64,000 nt of DNA from the NCBI GenBank assembly GCA_963513935.1, contig OY740768.1, positions 36,381,368 through 36,445,367 of the forward strand. The letters run 5' to 3'. The notes beneath the pieces are model-generated. The model worked only from the letters and a program-made list of their open reading frames with translations, did not search any database and had not been told where the DNA came from. This document shows, piece after piece, positions 36,258 through 47,585 of this stretch. Both the position numbers and the translations under genes were made by a program. Positions within the stretch are counted from its first letter, which is position 1; each line of letters opens with the position of its first letter. Source of the stretch: Aphrophora alni (Eukaryota; Arthropoda; Insecta; Hemiptera; Aphrophoridae).

Positions 36258-36572
36258 CACCTCGTGAGTTGGGCATGAAGAGACCAGTTGATCCTCCTCT
36301 AGGTGTCATCAAATCAGCAGGTACAGATGATGGCTTTAGTGGAATAGGAGCAGCATGTGGTCAGTCTGTAGTCGCTGTAGCTCATCAGATGATTAATAGT
36401 GGGAAGCTTACAGTTCGTCGTCCTCCTGCAATTAGTGAAGATGACGAGGTTGCAGTTCCACCACCGGCTCATATTTTAGCTCGGCGTAGAGGAAGTAAAT
36501 CTCTTCCAACAAGCCCCCAGACATCTCCTAAAGCTTTAAGGAAAAATCCGTATTTTACTAATATTATGCTAG
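36258..36572 (+). CDS. Host gene, coding exon 3
   Basis: The acceptor 'attgttacag' is at 36257 and the donor 'tgctag|GTAGGT' at 36573. It completes the split codon from the previous exon (a+ca = T) and leaves with one base. In order: RELGMKRPVDPPLGVIKSAG, then a glycine-rich patch (DDGFSGIGAACG), a helical HQMINSGKLTVRRPP, an acidic-proline patch (SEDDEVAVPPPAH), and a basic serine/proline segment (ARRRGSKSLPTSPQTSPKAL) that looks like a proline-directed phosphorylation cluster. It ends RKNPYFTNIML. No membrane segment or enzyme motif. Family not recognised. Confidence 0.88.
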
Positions 36573-37660
36573 GTAGGTGTTCATTAAAAATATTGATTAT
36601 TTAACAAATAACACAACATGCACACATATTAAATGGATGAGTAGTTTTGTCTGAAATTAAGATTAACTTATGCACAAAAAGTCCCTTAGGCTGAGGTATC
36701 TAAGGGGTAAACTCCATTTTCTAAATATAAATAAACATAAGGTTTAACTTCATTATTGTAATACATTTTTGTCTGTTTTAATTATTTGTTTGAATATATA
36801 CAGTTTTAGTTGATTCAGTTGAACTTATAGAATTATTGATATAGTTTAAATGGACATTTGCCATCATTATTGTTATTAATAACCAATACACAATTTTTTG
36901 AGAGTATAAATCAACTCCTTTTATCAAAAAATGATAAACTTAGAATATGACAAAAGTCAAAAATTACAATATCAATATAGTCTAGTTGCCTAGGGCCCTG
37001 TTGGGAACTAAAACTAAAACTAGAAATCTATGAAATGAACCCAGGGTTAAAGGTAGGACTGCGCAGTCAAAATAACTAAAACTAAATACAAATGTAATCA
37101 GGAAAATATCACAATAACGATTCAGTGCAAGTAACCTAATGTTTTGTCTGGGTGAACAACCTTTTGTCCTCCTTCACCAAACGTTTACATGTGTGGCCGA
37201 GTGATAAACTCCTTGAGGTGATTTAAACAAACAAATTTATCCTCCTTTAAAATAGACAAGTTTTTCTTTTCAATATTTAATTCATATGATACATAACTAA
37301 GTCAAGAATGTGAAAAATTCATCATTATCAATTAATTTTAAACAAAAGTTATAAGATTGTTATAGAATTACTTTGTTAGATATTACAACTTATTTGTATA
37401 CAAATAATACCAAATTACCATGGGATATGTTTAAATTACCTTTAGTATCATTTAATTAATTTACCACAAAATTAAAAGTTTTTGTCTATATTTTGGCAAA
37501 GTATTAAGTCTATAAATATAAAAAGTGTTACATTAATTCTCATTTTTCTCTTTCTTGGTGGGTTTTATTATATATTAGGGTGTGTGATGTTTAGAAGTTT
37601 AAACCAATCTCTGTAAAATTCAACACCATTGGCAAACATTATGATTTACATAATTTGCCA
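36573..37660. other. Intronic stretch with one dispersed repeat
   Basis: 36888-37080 is related to 5390-5560 (shared 'gagagtataaatcaact' and 'gcctagggc'). The rest is AT-rich with nothing recognised. Confidence 0.5.
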
Positions 37661-37667
37661 CTCATTT

Positions 37668-37807
37668 CACTCTTGTGAATGTACAAGTTAATGCAATTTT
37701 CTACAATTACAACTCATTAAATGTGGGAACGTAAAGTCACTCTTGTGAAGGCACAAATCAATGCAATTTTCACCAATTACAACTCATTAAAAAAGGGAAC
37801 GTAAACG
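37668..37807. repeat. Two-copy direct repeat, 70-bp unit
   Basis: 'cactcttgtgaa' begins units at 37668 and 37738. Both end 'aattacaactcattaaa..gggaacgtaaa'. Confidence 0.9.
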
Positions 37808-38830
37808 GTTTAAAATATTATAAATGAAAAAAACATTTGTAAAACAATGTTAATCGAGGAATATTGAATATGATAGATGAAGACAGTGCTTTAGTCACTT
37901 TTCCTATTAGACAAAAATTTGTATGACTATGTATATTAGGATTTTTAATTTACTGGTTTTGTGAAAAACTTTGATGCATCATTAGTTTTGCTTAATGGTA
38001 AATGTCATAAACGTTGACTTTTATAAATACAGTACTTAATTAATTCAAGCACTAACAGTCGAACTATTTATACTAAAATTTTAAAAGTTAGGTTTGGTTT
38101 CAATCTTTTAAATAGTTTCCAATCAAAATTTTTATTTGGGGTTGGTTTGGTTTCTACTTTTAACATGAAGTTTGGTGAAGTTTTAAAAATTACTTTTTTT
38201 TTTCGTTTTGTATTAGGTTTTTAAACGATGGTTCAATTTGAATTGAAAAGTTCACGTTCATACACCGTTAGTAATACCAATTATTATCAGTAAATTAAAG
38301 ATGTACACTTATTTTCACAACAGATTTACTTTTAAGACAAAGAAGGGAACATTTCAAAATTTCAGTTATTCAAGTTTACAGCTCTAAGACCACAACTTGT
38401 TTTAGAAACATAAATTTTTTATTAAATTTATTGCCTATAAATAACCTTTTTTTAATAAGTATTGCCATTTTTTTCATTTATTGCCTGTAAACAATTTTTT
38501 ACAAGTGTTGTTCTACACATTTTGGTAAGTCTTATTTATTATGTCAATTCAATTCTTTACTAATATTATTTTATAATCTGTAATGATTATTTAAATTTCA
38601 GCTTTTTACATTTTGGTTTTCTAGATGTGCACATTTAAAATACATTTTACATTAATTTAACAGTTTTGTCAAAGCACAAAGTGATATGTATTTGTATTGT
38701 ACTTAAAACTTTTAAAAGTTTAAGAAAATTCTACTTTAAAATTTGTTATACATCTACATCTGAAGTTGACTGAAATGTAAATACTCGAAATGATCTTAAT
38801 AAATTAGAAATCATCAGTAGAGATTGTTTG

Positions 38831-38860
<30 letters not shown>
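38831..38860. repeat. Poly(A) run, 30 bp
   Basis: A pure A run. No target-site duplication was found that would prove a retroposed tail. Confidence 0.9.
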
Positions 38861-38862
<2 letters not shown>

Positions 38863-39135
38863 TATTGCTAGTACATAACTTGTTAATACTTTAAATTTTA
38901 TATTATAAAATACAAATGTTGTAGGTCATGGGAACAGAATAAAATTGTTAAGCAATTAACGTTTCAATTACATACTTAAAAATGTATGAATTAATTTTGT
39001 AACGAAGCCTAAAAAATAATATAGATAAAGAAAATTTGTAATTTTCTTCATTTTTCAAAACTAATAAGTTCATCGAAGTTGTATGGATATAAAGAAATGT
39101 TTTTGTTTTGTTTATTTTGTTATATGTCTGAACAG

Positions 39136-39150
39136 GACCAATTGTTGATG
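39136..39150 (+). CDS. Candidate 15-nt microexon of the host gene
   Basis: GACCAATTGTTGATG is preceded by a long pyrimidine tract ('tttttgttttgtttattttg...ctgaacag') and followed by a consensus donor GTAAGT. Its length is a multiple of three. With the one-base phase of the flanking exons it would add PIVDG between IMLG and STDSL, opening no stop. It is not visible by ORF length. The evidence is splice signals and phase only, so it may be alternative or spurious. Confidence 0.5.
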
Positions 39151-39880
39151 GTAAGTTATTTATAATTATGTTTTATTAAAACAATTTAGTCAGAATAGTT
39201 CTTTAATAAATAAATACCAGATTTGTTTTATTATTGTAAAAATTAATATTAAATTTTCATATAAGAAATAAATGCAAATTAAACGGATAATTTATACCTG
39301 CATATGATTTTGCATATATAGTTTACTGTTTTGTAAAATTTAGTTAATATGTATTGTGTAATAGGATTATTTGTAAATAAAAAGTAGGTGGCTTCAACCA
39401 TACATACAATTCAAAACAAGTTGGACCTTTAGTGGCAAGTGTTAAAGTTGCATAGCTTTACCTTATAATCCCCAAAAAATAAATTTAGGATACAATATTG
39501 ATTACATTTTTTAGTAATGTTTTAATAACGATGTACAGTAAACACATTAAGTGTGACTTTGAATGATTAGAATATTTAAAAAAACATCATTTCTGTAATT
39601 TTTTGTAAAATATAATTATTAATTTCTAAAACAAAGTTGATAAAAATATATTATATGCTTCCGTTATCCCCTTCCAAAATGATCTCATTTTGAGAAATTA
39701 TATTTTTACATAATATAGTTAAATTAGTATTATTTCATTAAATTCCAAAAATAAAATTTTTGCAGACAGATTTTTGCTATGATTAGCCGTAGGTTAAACA
39801 TGGCCAGATAACATTTAAAAATTTTATCTTGTATATATTTATTTGTATTTTATTTCAAGTCATTACTTACTTATAAAAAA

Positions 39881-39917
39881 ACTACAGTTGTTTCGTCATA
39901 ACTTATGACATCAGGGT
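39881..39917 (-). ncRNA. Hammerhead-like motif, left arm
   Basis: The minus strand reads CTGATG, then a perfect hairpin 'gtcata-agt-tatgac', then GAAAC, loop 'aact' and GTA. The A9 position and the extra T are lost compared with the consensus of this window. Confidence 0.4.
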
Positions 39918-40222
39918 ATATATATTAAAATACTGCTATTAAAACATATGACACATATCAGTAATATAATTAAAAAATTATCAACAATTGTATAAAATAT
40001 TAAAATCTTTTTAAACTTCTTAACAGTACATGTCAACAAGCACTTGTAACTATGTGAATGTCGTGTTAATTCGCTGTTTTGATCAGACCTGTGAATTGAA
40101 AAGACATTCACATAGTTATCAGTGTTTGTTGATTGTATTATAACAAGTTTTAAAAGATTGTATATTTTATTTAATCATTGTGATAATTTTATGTGATGTG
40201 TATAATATATTTTAATATGTAT

Positions 40223-40262
40223 GGCTCGATGATGTCATAAGTTATGATGAAACACCTATAAC
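40223..40262 (+). ncRNA. Hammerhead-like motif, right arm
   Basis: The plus strand reads CGATGA (one base short of CTGATGA), T, hairpin 'gtcataagttatgat', GAAAC, 'acct', ATA. The GTA cleavage-site triplet has become ATA, so this copy is probably dead. Confidence 0.35.
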
Positions 40263-40317
40263 TTCTTTAGTAAGTAATTGACTTTGTTGACATAAAAAAA
40301 TAAATACATATATTTAA

Positions 40318-40623
40318 CCCTTACAACTCTTATGTCGGTAGCCGAAATCTTAGTTTTCTCTTTCTGATTGCATGTTGGCCGACAATGAAAAATTCAATAT
40401 TTTAACGCTAATTTTTGATAGTTTACAATATTTGGTTATATCAAAGTTGTTCTATACACATTGTTCTTTTATTGTGTAACTATAGTAACTAAATTAAAAT
40501 TAGGAAGAAAATACATTGTTTTTATTTTATTTTATAAAATTTTAAGTATTAGCTCTTTTCCAGCTATAATCGTACAAAAATCTAAGGAAGCGTTCAGCGC
40601 AATAATAATGATAGTAGTAATAG
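40318..40623 (+). mobile_element. piggyBac-like MITE, copy 2 (TTAA both sides)
   Basis: TTAA stands at 40314-40317 and 40624-40627. The ends CCCTTACAACTCTTATG and (reverse complement) CTATTACTACTATCATT are imperfect inverted repeats. It is 306 bp, alignable with 5035-5360, and has no ORF. Confidence 0.85.
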
Positions 40624-40627
40624 TTAA

Positions 40628-40631
<4 letters not shown>

Positions 40632-40672
<41 letters not shown>
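40632..40672. repeat. (TA)n microsatellite
   Basis: About 20 TA units, directly beside the MITE. Confidence 0.95.
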
Positions 40673-40674
<2 letters not shown>

Positions 40675-41278
40675 AGTTGGATGACAATAATGGAATTAAT
40701 TTTATCTTGATTTATTTTAGTTAAAGTAAAATTTAAGGGGTCTAACATATTTCTAACAGCTAATAAAAATATTTACTGTAAATTTTTGCTTTGACCAAAA
40801 CATAAAATCAGTGCTTCAAGAAATATATTATGAAGCATATAAAAAACAAAATAAATTTTGATCCTCACTCCTAAAGCAATTTTGACAAACATTTAATAAT
40901 TTTACAGGACTTCTATTTTCCAACTTCATAATTTTGATTCATCTTTGTCTTGAAATGTTTTAATAAATACTTTCACCTTCTTTCTATTTTCCCCCAGTTC
41001 ATATTCTATTTGGTAAAAAATTTATTAATCCCATGAAACATCCACTTCACATATAACTTTTGAATTTTGAGTCCATAAGTTACTAACACTTTTTGAGATA
41101 ACGGATATTTTGAAAGTGGTTGATGTGTGTTTAATGGGTATTAAAATTATTAGAACTGTATCTGACTGTAAATAAAAATAAACCAATTTAAACAAAAAAA
41201 ATAAATTTTATGTTAAAAATCTTACTTTATTTGTTGCATTACACCAGTAATAATTCATTTTTTGTTTTAATTTTCTAG

Positions 41279-41547
41279 GATCAACTGACAGCCTTGTAGA
41301 AGCAAATAAAATCAGTGGGAGACAGAGTTGGCTCTTGTCATATATGAGGGAGTCAAAGAGTTTGCGTGGTTCTGTGGATAATCTTAAAATCAGTGAAGAA
41401 CCTCCTGCAAGGAGTTTGGCAGAAATTGCTCATCCAGAAGGTGTCGTCACATCCACTACAGAGGCTGTAAAACCTAAACCTTCTCGTATCCGAGCTAAGC
41501 CTTCACAACTCAGGGAAATGAATTTCTGGTCTCCTACTTCAATGTAG
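41279..41547 (+). CDS. Host gene, terminal coding exon
   Basis: The acceptor is 'tttgttttaattttctag' at 41278. The first two bases complete the split glycine codon, then STDSLVEANKISGRQSWLLS, YMRESKSLRGSVDNLKISEE, PPARSLAEIAHPEGVV, and a lysine/proline-rich tail (KPKPSRIRAKPSQLREMNFW) ending SPTSM and TAG at 41545-41547. A WLLSYMRES segment could form a short amphipathic helix. Serines in KSLRGS and RAKPS lie in basic contexts. With the exons at 8458, 25843 and 36258 the protein is 263 residues. No family name can be given. Confidence 0.88.
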
Positions 41548-43860
41548 ACCAACTTCTTTTGTAAAACACTTTTTAATTTTAAACAGCAATAATTTTAGGC
41601 AGGCAAAATAAGGTGTTGCATTTTATTTTTATTTTGTAACCATGAGTGAACATGTTGAAAAATATTGTACATTTTTGTTTGTTGTTATTGTAATGCATTA
41701 TTATTGTAAAAATTATTGATTTTAGTTCTTAATTACATATTTATTAAATAAAAAAGAGCGGAAAAAAAAGGTGAAAAAATATAATTAGACCTAGTTTATT
41801 TTACTTTAAGTATTAAAAAAACTTTCCAAGTACATTTTGGAATTATGTAATTAATAGTAAATATGTATACGATTCCGATTCAACATGGTTATAATTACAC
41901 TAAATTACAGTAACAAATACATTAAAATAATAATTTAAATTCTAACCTATTTTGAACTGTACATTCTTTTAAATAATTCAGTGATTTTAAAAAAGAAAAA
42001 GATATAAAGGGTATATAATACAATGCTATACACGCAAAAAATATTTGAATAATCTTATGCAACACAAATAATATGCCAAACTTTTTAAGATAGCAATATT
42101 TTAATAAAAAACAAAAGACTTGTTTTGACTGATATTTAATTTTCATTTGTTGTGTCAAAGGTGGGTACAAATATTCTGTCAATAATGTCTTCAATAATGT
42201 TTTCTAGTTTTTTTAAGTTTGCGTCTTTTAGTTGGTCAGCTTTGTTTTAATGCTATAATTATTATGGATTTCTTATTATTATAGATATACAATAAATATT
42301 CCCTTTAAATCAATAGTTCATTAGTTTGGATTTTCTATTTCAATTATGTCTTTTTCAAGATTTGTTTTCTGTTTGCCAATTAACTTTTGTTGGAGTATTT
42401 AGTTTTTTTCAACTTAACTACTGGGCTTCACTGTTATCATTTTTTTTTTTTTTTTTTTAGTTTAGCATAGTTATTTGTTTTAATTAAGCACAGTATTCCA
42501 TTTTTAACGATTTGAAACTTTCAGCTTCAAATTTAATTAATTTTTTGTTCATATTAGAACACGAAGTGGTGTCACTGGGTGATCTCCATTTCCTTTCTAA
42601 ATATCTCATCCACTTATGAGTATAATTTTTATTTGACTCCTCTTAATTTAATTTTATAAATATATAATAATTAAAACAAGGACTACATAATACATATTGA
42701 ATAAAACAAGACTTTTAAGTTATCCTATTCTCAAATAACACTAAAAATACACAATAACAGAAAACTGCTTTTTATACATTGAGGAATCAATAGTTTGACT
42801 CAAGGTTTAAATCTATTTTGAGTCGAACTTTTATTTTCTCAAGATAAACAAATACTCTCAAGAATCTAGGGTTGATACACAGGAGCCAGATAATAAAATA
42901 ATATTAACTAAAAAACTTTGTACTTTCACCTTCATAATTTGGTTTATTTTTATACACAACATTTATTTACCGCACTATAAAAATTAAACTATATTATAAT
43001 CAATCCTAGGGATCCAAACCCAACTCACAATACAAAACAAAAATTTATGTGCTTGGGAAGCTAACACAATTGTAATTAATGTTCTGTCAGCAATTTTAGT
43101 AGAAAAATGTTTTAATATATTTTCTATTACTTAAATTTTACTTACTGAAACTTATTTGTAAAATTGTATAGTCAACGCAATTTATAATTTTAATTTGGGG
43201 CCAGTATCTTAGTATTTTTATGGAATGTTTCTCTTAATTTTATAATAGAAAAGATAGGTTTGTTGCTCCGTTAAATTTTGGCCTCAAAAATGACTTTAAA
43301 TCTGCTATTGTATGTATCATCAATAGAATTAATAATTAAAGTTTAGTTTTAAGGAATATCGAATCATAACTGCTTCAAAATTGTAAATTAGGCAAGGAAT
43401 GAAAACTTTACAGTTTGTGTAAGCTATAAAAATAAGGATAAAATTGAAGCCATATTAAATGGTGTACAAGATTCCATTGTGATAGCAAAATAATGTATAT
43501 TTTTGTAATAGTTGAAATGTTGGTGCTTGTATTTTGGACAATATCACTTAAGTTTTCTATTCACTTCTTCTGACTGTTGATCGGTGCCGAGACGAGTGGA
43601 TGCTGGTAGCACTGAGTGATCAATACAAGTTATACTTCCTTCTTTTATTCTATTTTTACACATTCTTTGTCTATACGATGTACTCTTTTCAAGTAAATTA
43701 CTTTTTTTAAATTGTGCAATTTGTTATTTAATGAAAATACCCAAGATATCATGTAATATAATGGATTAATGAATGATTTAATATTAATTTATATATCTAA
43801 ACACTTATATTTGTATATATAAAAAATAAAAAAATTGAAAATTGATATTTCTGTTTATTA
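41548..43860 (+). other. 3' untranslated region and downstream AT-rich sequence
   Basis: The first good poly(A) signal is AATAAA at 41747-41752, about 200 bp after the stop. A longer 3' UTR is possible because the next 2 kb has no other gene. A T-run (about 42440-42460) and scattered AATAAA words are present. Confidence 0.5.
41747..41752 (+). terminator. Poly(A) signal of the host gene
   Basis: AATAAA, 200 bp after the stop codon, followed by an A/G-rich stretch and then T-rich sequence. Confidence 0.5.
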
Positions 43861-46010
43861 AAACTTTTATCAAAAGAAAGACTTTTTTTTGTACAATAGT
43901 ACATATTCTTTTTAAAAATTTTTAAGAAGATTTTAATAAACTGAAATATAAACTGTTTTCTAATTTTATTTTAATTTCTTTCCATTCTAATAAATTGAAA
44001 TATAGAAGCCTTTTGTTATTTATATAGATAGTTATATCTACTTACTGAAATCTCCGACTCATTTTAAATATAAGAAATGACAACAATAGCTGACGCATGT
44101 ACTTATGTCAATTGGATTATTTATTAAGGTCCAAAAGAAAAATAGCTCAATGATCCCATCGATTATTTTATATTTGCAGTGTTAGAATTCAATGGTTATA
44201 TTTGGATCATTTTAGAACATCAAAAATATTTTAATAAATTGTAAACTTCATTCTATTGTTCAATAATTGTTAAGTGCTTTGGAACACCGTTAACTGTTAT
44301 TTGTACTTTGGTTTTTAAAAGTCATCCGTATGACTTATACCATCGTGATTTCTTGATGAGATGGAAATATCTCCACCTCTTACTCTTTTTTCCATTAGTA
44401 ACCTACCCTGAAACAGAAAATGGAATAATTAAATGAAAGATGACAATTGCTATTGTAAGTCTTACATGAGTATGACCCAGTGTAACCGGGTTTGATCCAC
44501 TCTCTCCACCTTTCTGTGATCCAGGACTACTTGAAGGAAAGAGTAAACTTGCTGTTCATATTCATATGGTTGTAGTATGCACACAGTGTCTAGGAGCCCA
44601 CAACTTGGTAAGCATCTGAATGAGAAATTTAATATTGTAATTGAATAGCATTAGTAACCTTTAAATGATCTTTTGTACTTGTTTTTCTTTTTTAAAGTCT
44701 GACTATAGTTTCGACAATACAATATCATTCACGAAGATGAACACAACAAAAATTATTCATGTACAACACAAAAACATCACAAGATACTACAAGTTTACAA
44801 GAAAGGATCGTTAAACAATTTCTATAGAAACACATGATATACTCTGCACACAAGTACTTATATGTCGAAACTATAGTCATATTTTAATAGAGAAAAAGAA
44901 GTATAAAGGACCATTTGAAGGTTAGTACTGTTATTCATATGTATTAATGGTCCAGGAAGGTAGGATTCATAAAAAATGTATAATTGTAATTGACATATTG
45001 CAGGTTCTCGAAGAGGCTAAAGCTCAGTGGAGGTTAGGGAATGAACTCTGCGGAAAAAGAGTGTATAGCAACAGTAATAAATTGAGAACATCTAAAATAA
45101 GTGTTTCATAAATTTATTAGTACAGTGTAGGTAATTATTTAAGTCTTCCTAAGCATAGAGATACATGGGAACAATACCCAAAACTGTGGAGGAGGTGTGA
45201 GCCATATTTTTGCATTCATACTTAGGTTATAATCCGAACTTCCACTCAGGCTGTGGCAAGTGATTTGGCCTCATATTAGTTATTTTAATTGATAGTTTTA
45301 GTCTCAACAGTTGGCTTAATGCCCAGATTTGTGAGTTTGTGGTGAGATTTCTTTGATCAATCTGAAACCTAAGCTATGGTTGGTATTAAATTCACAGCTT
45401 CATAAAAAATTCCTGGTTAGTAAACCAGTTAAATTATTATCTAGTTCATCTAAAAACCTACTCAATTAATTGTAGAGTGAAGATTCAGCCTATTTCTATT
45501 TGGAAATTGTACATTTTTTTCTAGTTTTATTTCAAAACAAAATTTTGAAATTTACATATTTTAAACAGAAATAAAAAAAAAATTAAGCTGGAAATCTTTT
45601 TGGACACACTATCTTAATAAAACGAATAGCATTTTCTTACATCCGGCTTGTGAATTTGTTATTTTTGTTATTACACGCTTTGAAATTTTTCCCATCATTA
45701 TCATTGTAAGAGGTCATTATTATATTAACAACAAACATAAAGGGAAAGAAACAAACATTACGGTTTTCCACATAGGCCCCTCCCCACTGTGATCCTTATG
45801 GATTTATTATAGGAGCCGAACTGACTAGAATTCAACCCATAACCTACTCAAGCTTTGTATGAGGACAATTGGATTAGCATCTCTAAACTCTTCAGTGCCT
45901 ACAGATGTTTTAAAGTACTTAACCTCCCTTTCTACTAACTCCAACGTTTATACAAATAAAATCACGGGACACAATGGGTGTGTACTATGGTACCAAAGGA
46001 ACAATATTGT
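43861..46010. other. No gene seen; weak inverted words
   Basis: 'tgactatagtttcgaca' (44700-44716) and 'tgtcgaaactatagtca' (44863-44879) are inverted 17-mers about 150 bp apart. Each contains GAAAC-TATA-GTC, the 3' half of the hammerhead-like motif, but the CTGANGA half is not convincing in either. Confidence 0.4.
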
Positions 46011-46079
46011 TTATTGTCCAGTGATGTTATGTTAATGATCATGAATTTTCATAATGTAATGATAACCTCTCATGATAGA

Positions 46080-46118
46080 AATATCTGATGAAAGAATGTA
46101 GTTTCCGAAAGATGTAAT
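46080..46118 (+). ncRNA. Weak hammerhead-like motif
   Basis: It has a perfect CTGATGA core (46085-46091), a possible 'gaa...ttc' stem with 'tgtag' loop, then GAAA and, after 'gat', GTA. The base after GAAA is G, not C, and the lower stem II pairs are A-C mismatches, so the call is uncertain. Confidence 0.25.
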
Positions 46119-47025
46119 AAAAAGAACTAAGTCACAAGATGGATTTAAGTGGTAAATACTGAAATAATGTATTTATACAAATTTTAACTTTGAATACAAT
46201 CTCACTATGAGTCATATTTTAAAGTCACGTGTAAACTTATGAAGATGTCACATTGAATATGTGTAATTATTGGTATACTTAGATTTTTTGTAAGATCATA
46301 TATTTTGCTATTGTTTTAAATTTAAAATTGTTTTTTAATCTTTATTCTGGGATCAGAACTACATTTTAAATCAAAATAATTATTCACATTCGTATCTGAG
46401 TGTAATGTGTATAACTACTAACAATTTATATTGTTTCACCTAATTTTACAAACAATTTCACATATTGTGGATGACAACAGCTAAAAAGTAAACTTTGTGT
46501 GTTTTTCTAAATATTTTGATGAAATTTCTTTCTTTATAGATACCAGTCTTTAACAAATATTCCTTACTTACTACATTAACAAAAAAAGAAATTTGTGTAT
46601 TTCTCTGTGTTCAGCTTTTATCAAATTACAAATAGTTGTTAAAAAAATAAAAGTTTGTTACATTTATGTTGGGTAACCAACCTTCGTTTGTTTCCATAAA
46701 CGGAAACTTACCATGACCAGCAAAACTTAAAACAGCTGATACCATATTTCAAAAGGAAATATTTAATTATAAAACTCATTTTCGTGTTAAATATGAGGTT
46801 ATTTATTAACTGTATTTATTGGAAAAATTTGTTATTAGATGAGATAAAAATGGGTAATAAAAAATGAATGACTTTCAATGGATGCTTTGCTCCATTCCTT
46901 TTTACCTTGTATATTATTTAGGTTTTTTTTTTGTCTTAGATTTGAGAGGTTTAAACAAATATTGTAAGAAATATATTATTGTGGATTATATATAAAAAAA
47001 AAACTTTATGTGCTGTGACCAGGGC

Positions 47026-47090
47026 CAGCACAGGCAAACCAAGCATTTTGAAGGCATTTAGGCGGCATTTTGAAAACAAAAATGTATGGA
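47026..47090. mobile_element. Possible hAT terminal fragment
   Basis: 'cagggccagcacaggcaaac' followed by 'ttgaaggcatttaggcggc' resembles ends of hAT elements (CAGGGCCGGC-type). The partner end was not found. Confidence 0.3.
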
Positions 47091-47148
47091 AAAGTATAAA
47101 TGAAATAGTTTAAAGAAGAATGTGTAATGATGATGTTAAAAATTATCT

Positions 47149-47243
47149 AATTGTTAGAAATAAGGTGTAAAAACATAATATGAAAGAATTTTACCCAGGT
47201 ACATTCTTTCATACCATATTATTACACCCTTTATCTAACAATT
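47149..47243. repeat. Perfect-looking hairpin, 41-bp arms
   Basis: 'aattgttagaaataaggtgt' on the left mirrors 'acaccctttatctaacaatt' on the right, with the inner arm 'catattatgaaagaat'-type also paired. The loop is about 13 bp ('tttacccaggtac'). Confidence 0.85.
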
Positions 47244-47295
47244 ACATTTTTTTTTCCTACAACTTATGTGTGACTCACCAAAAAAACCACACTTT

Positions 47296-47585
47296 TTTGT
47301 TTTGACATTCTCATACAAATAAATAGTATGGTGCGAATTGGAGTCATATCCAATGATGAAGCGTTTCCCATTTCTTTTACAGTAGCTGATGGGCTTAGCT
47401 GTATCATCTGTTGGAGATGTATTGGGCTCACCAGGAAAGTAATCTGAGACTATTATAATCTCCTGCTCCCCATCATCAGTCCTTATTTTGACTAGCACAG
47501 TGACCAAGTCCTGTGTTAAAAACTCTGAAATAAGATGAAAATTGACATTACTATTTAACAATATAGCTGCCCTCAGTCTTTCTAC
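47296..47585 (-). pseudogene. LINE endonuclease domain fragment
   Basis: The minus strand reads ERLRAAILLNSNVNFHLISE, DLVTVLVKI, then IIIVSDYFPGEPNTSP, ISYCKRNGKRFIIGYDSNSH and HTIYL. This matches the layout of the EEP endonuclease of insect LINEs (vxvkl...SaYfP...YC...gkglIiGcDaNaHHt.wg). GYDSNSHH stands where GCDANAHH is usual. It stops at about 47235, and no reverse transcriptase follows. Confidence 0.8.

Larger units (their letters stand above)
39867..40274. repeat. Large inverted repeat with hammerhead-like motifs
   Basis: The left arm (39867-40062) and right arm (about 40103-40274) are imperfect complements with 'gactattcacatag'-type matches at the centre and a ~40-bp spacer. The outer parts carry the motif listed at 39881-39917 and 40223-40262. 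No coding content. Confidence 0.7.

Noticed and set aside
44470..44510. tRNA B-box-like 'gggtttgatccac'
   Set aside because: No A box, acceptor stem or cloverleaf could be built around it.
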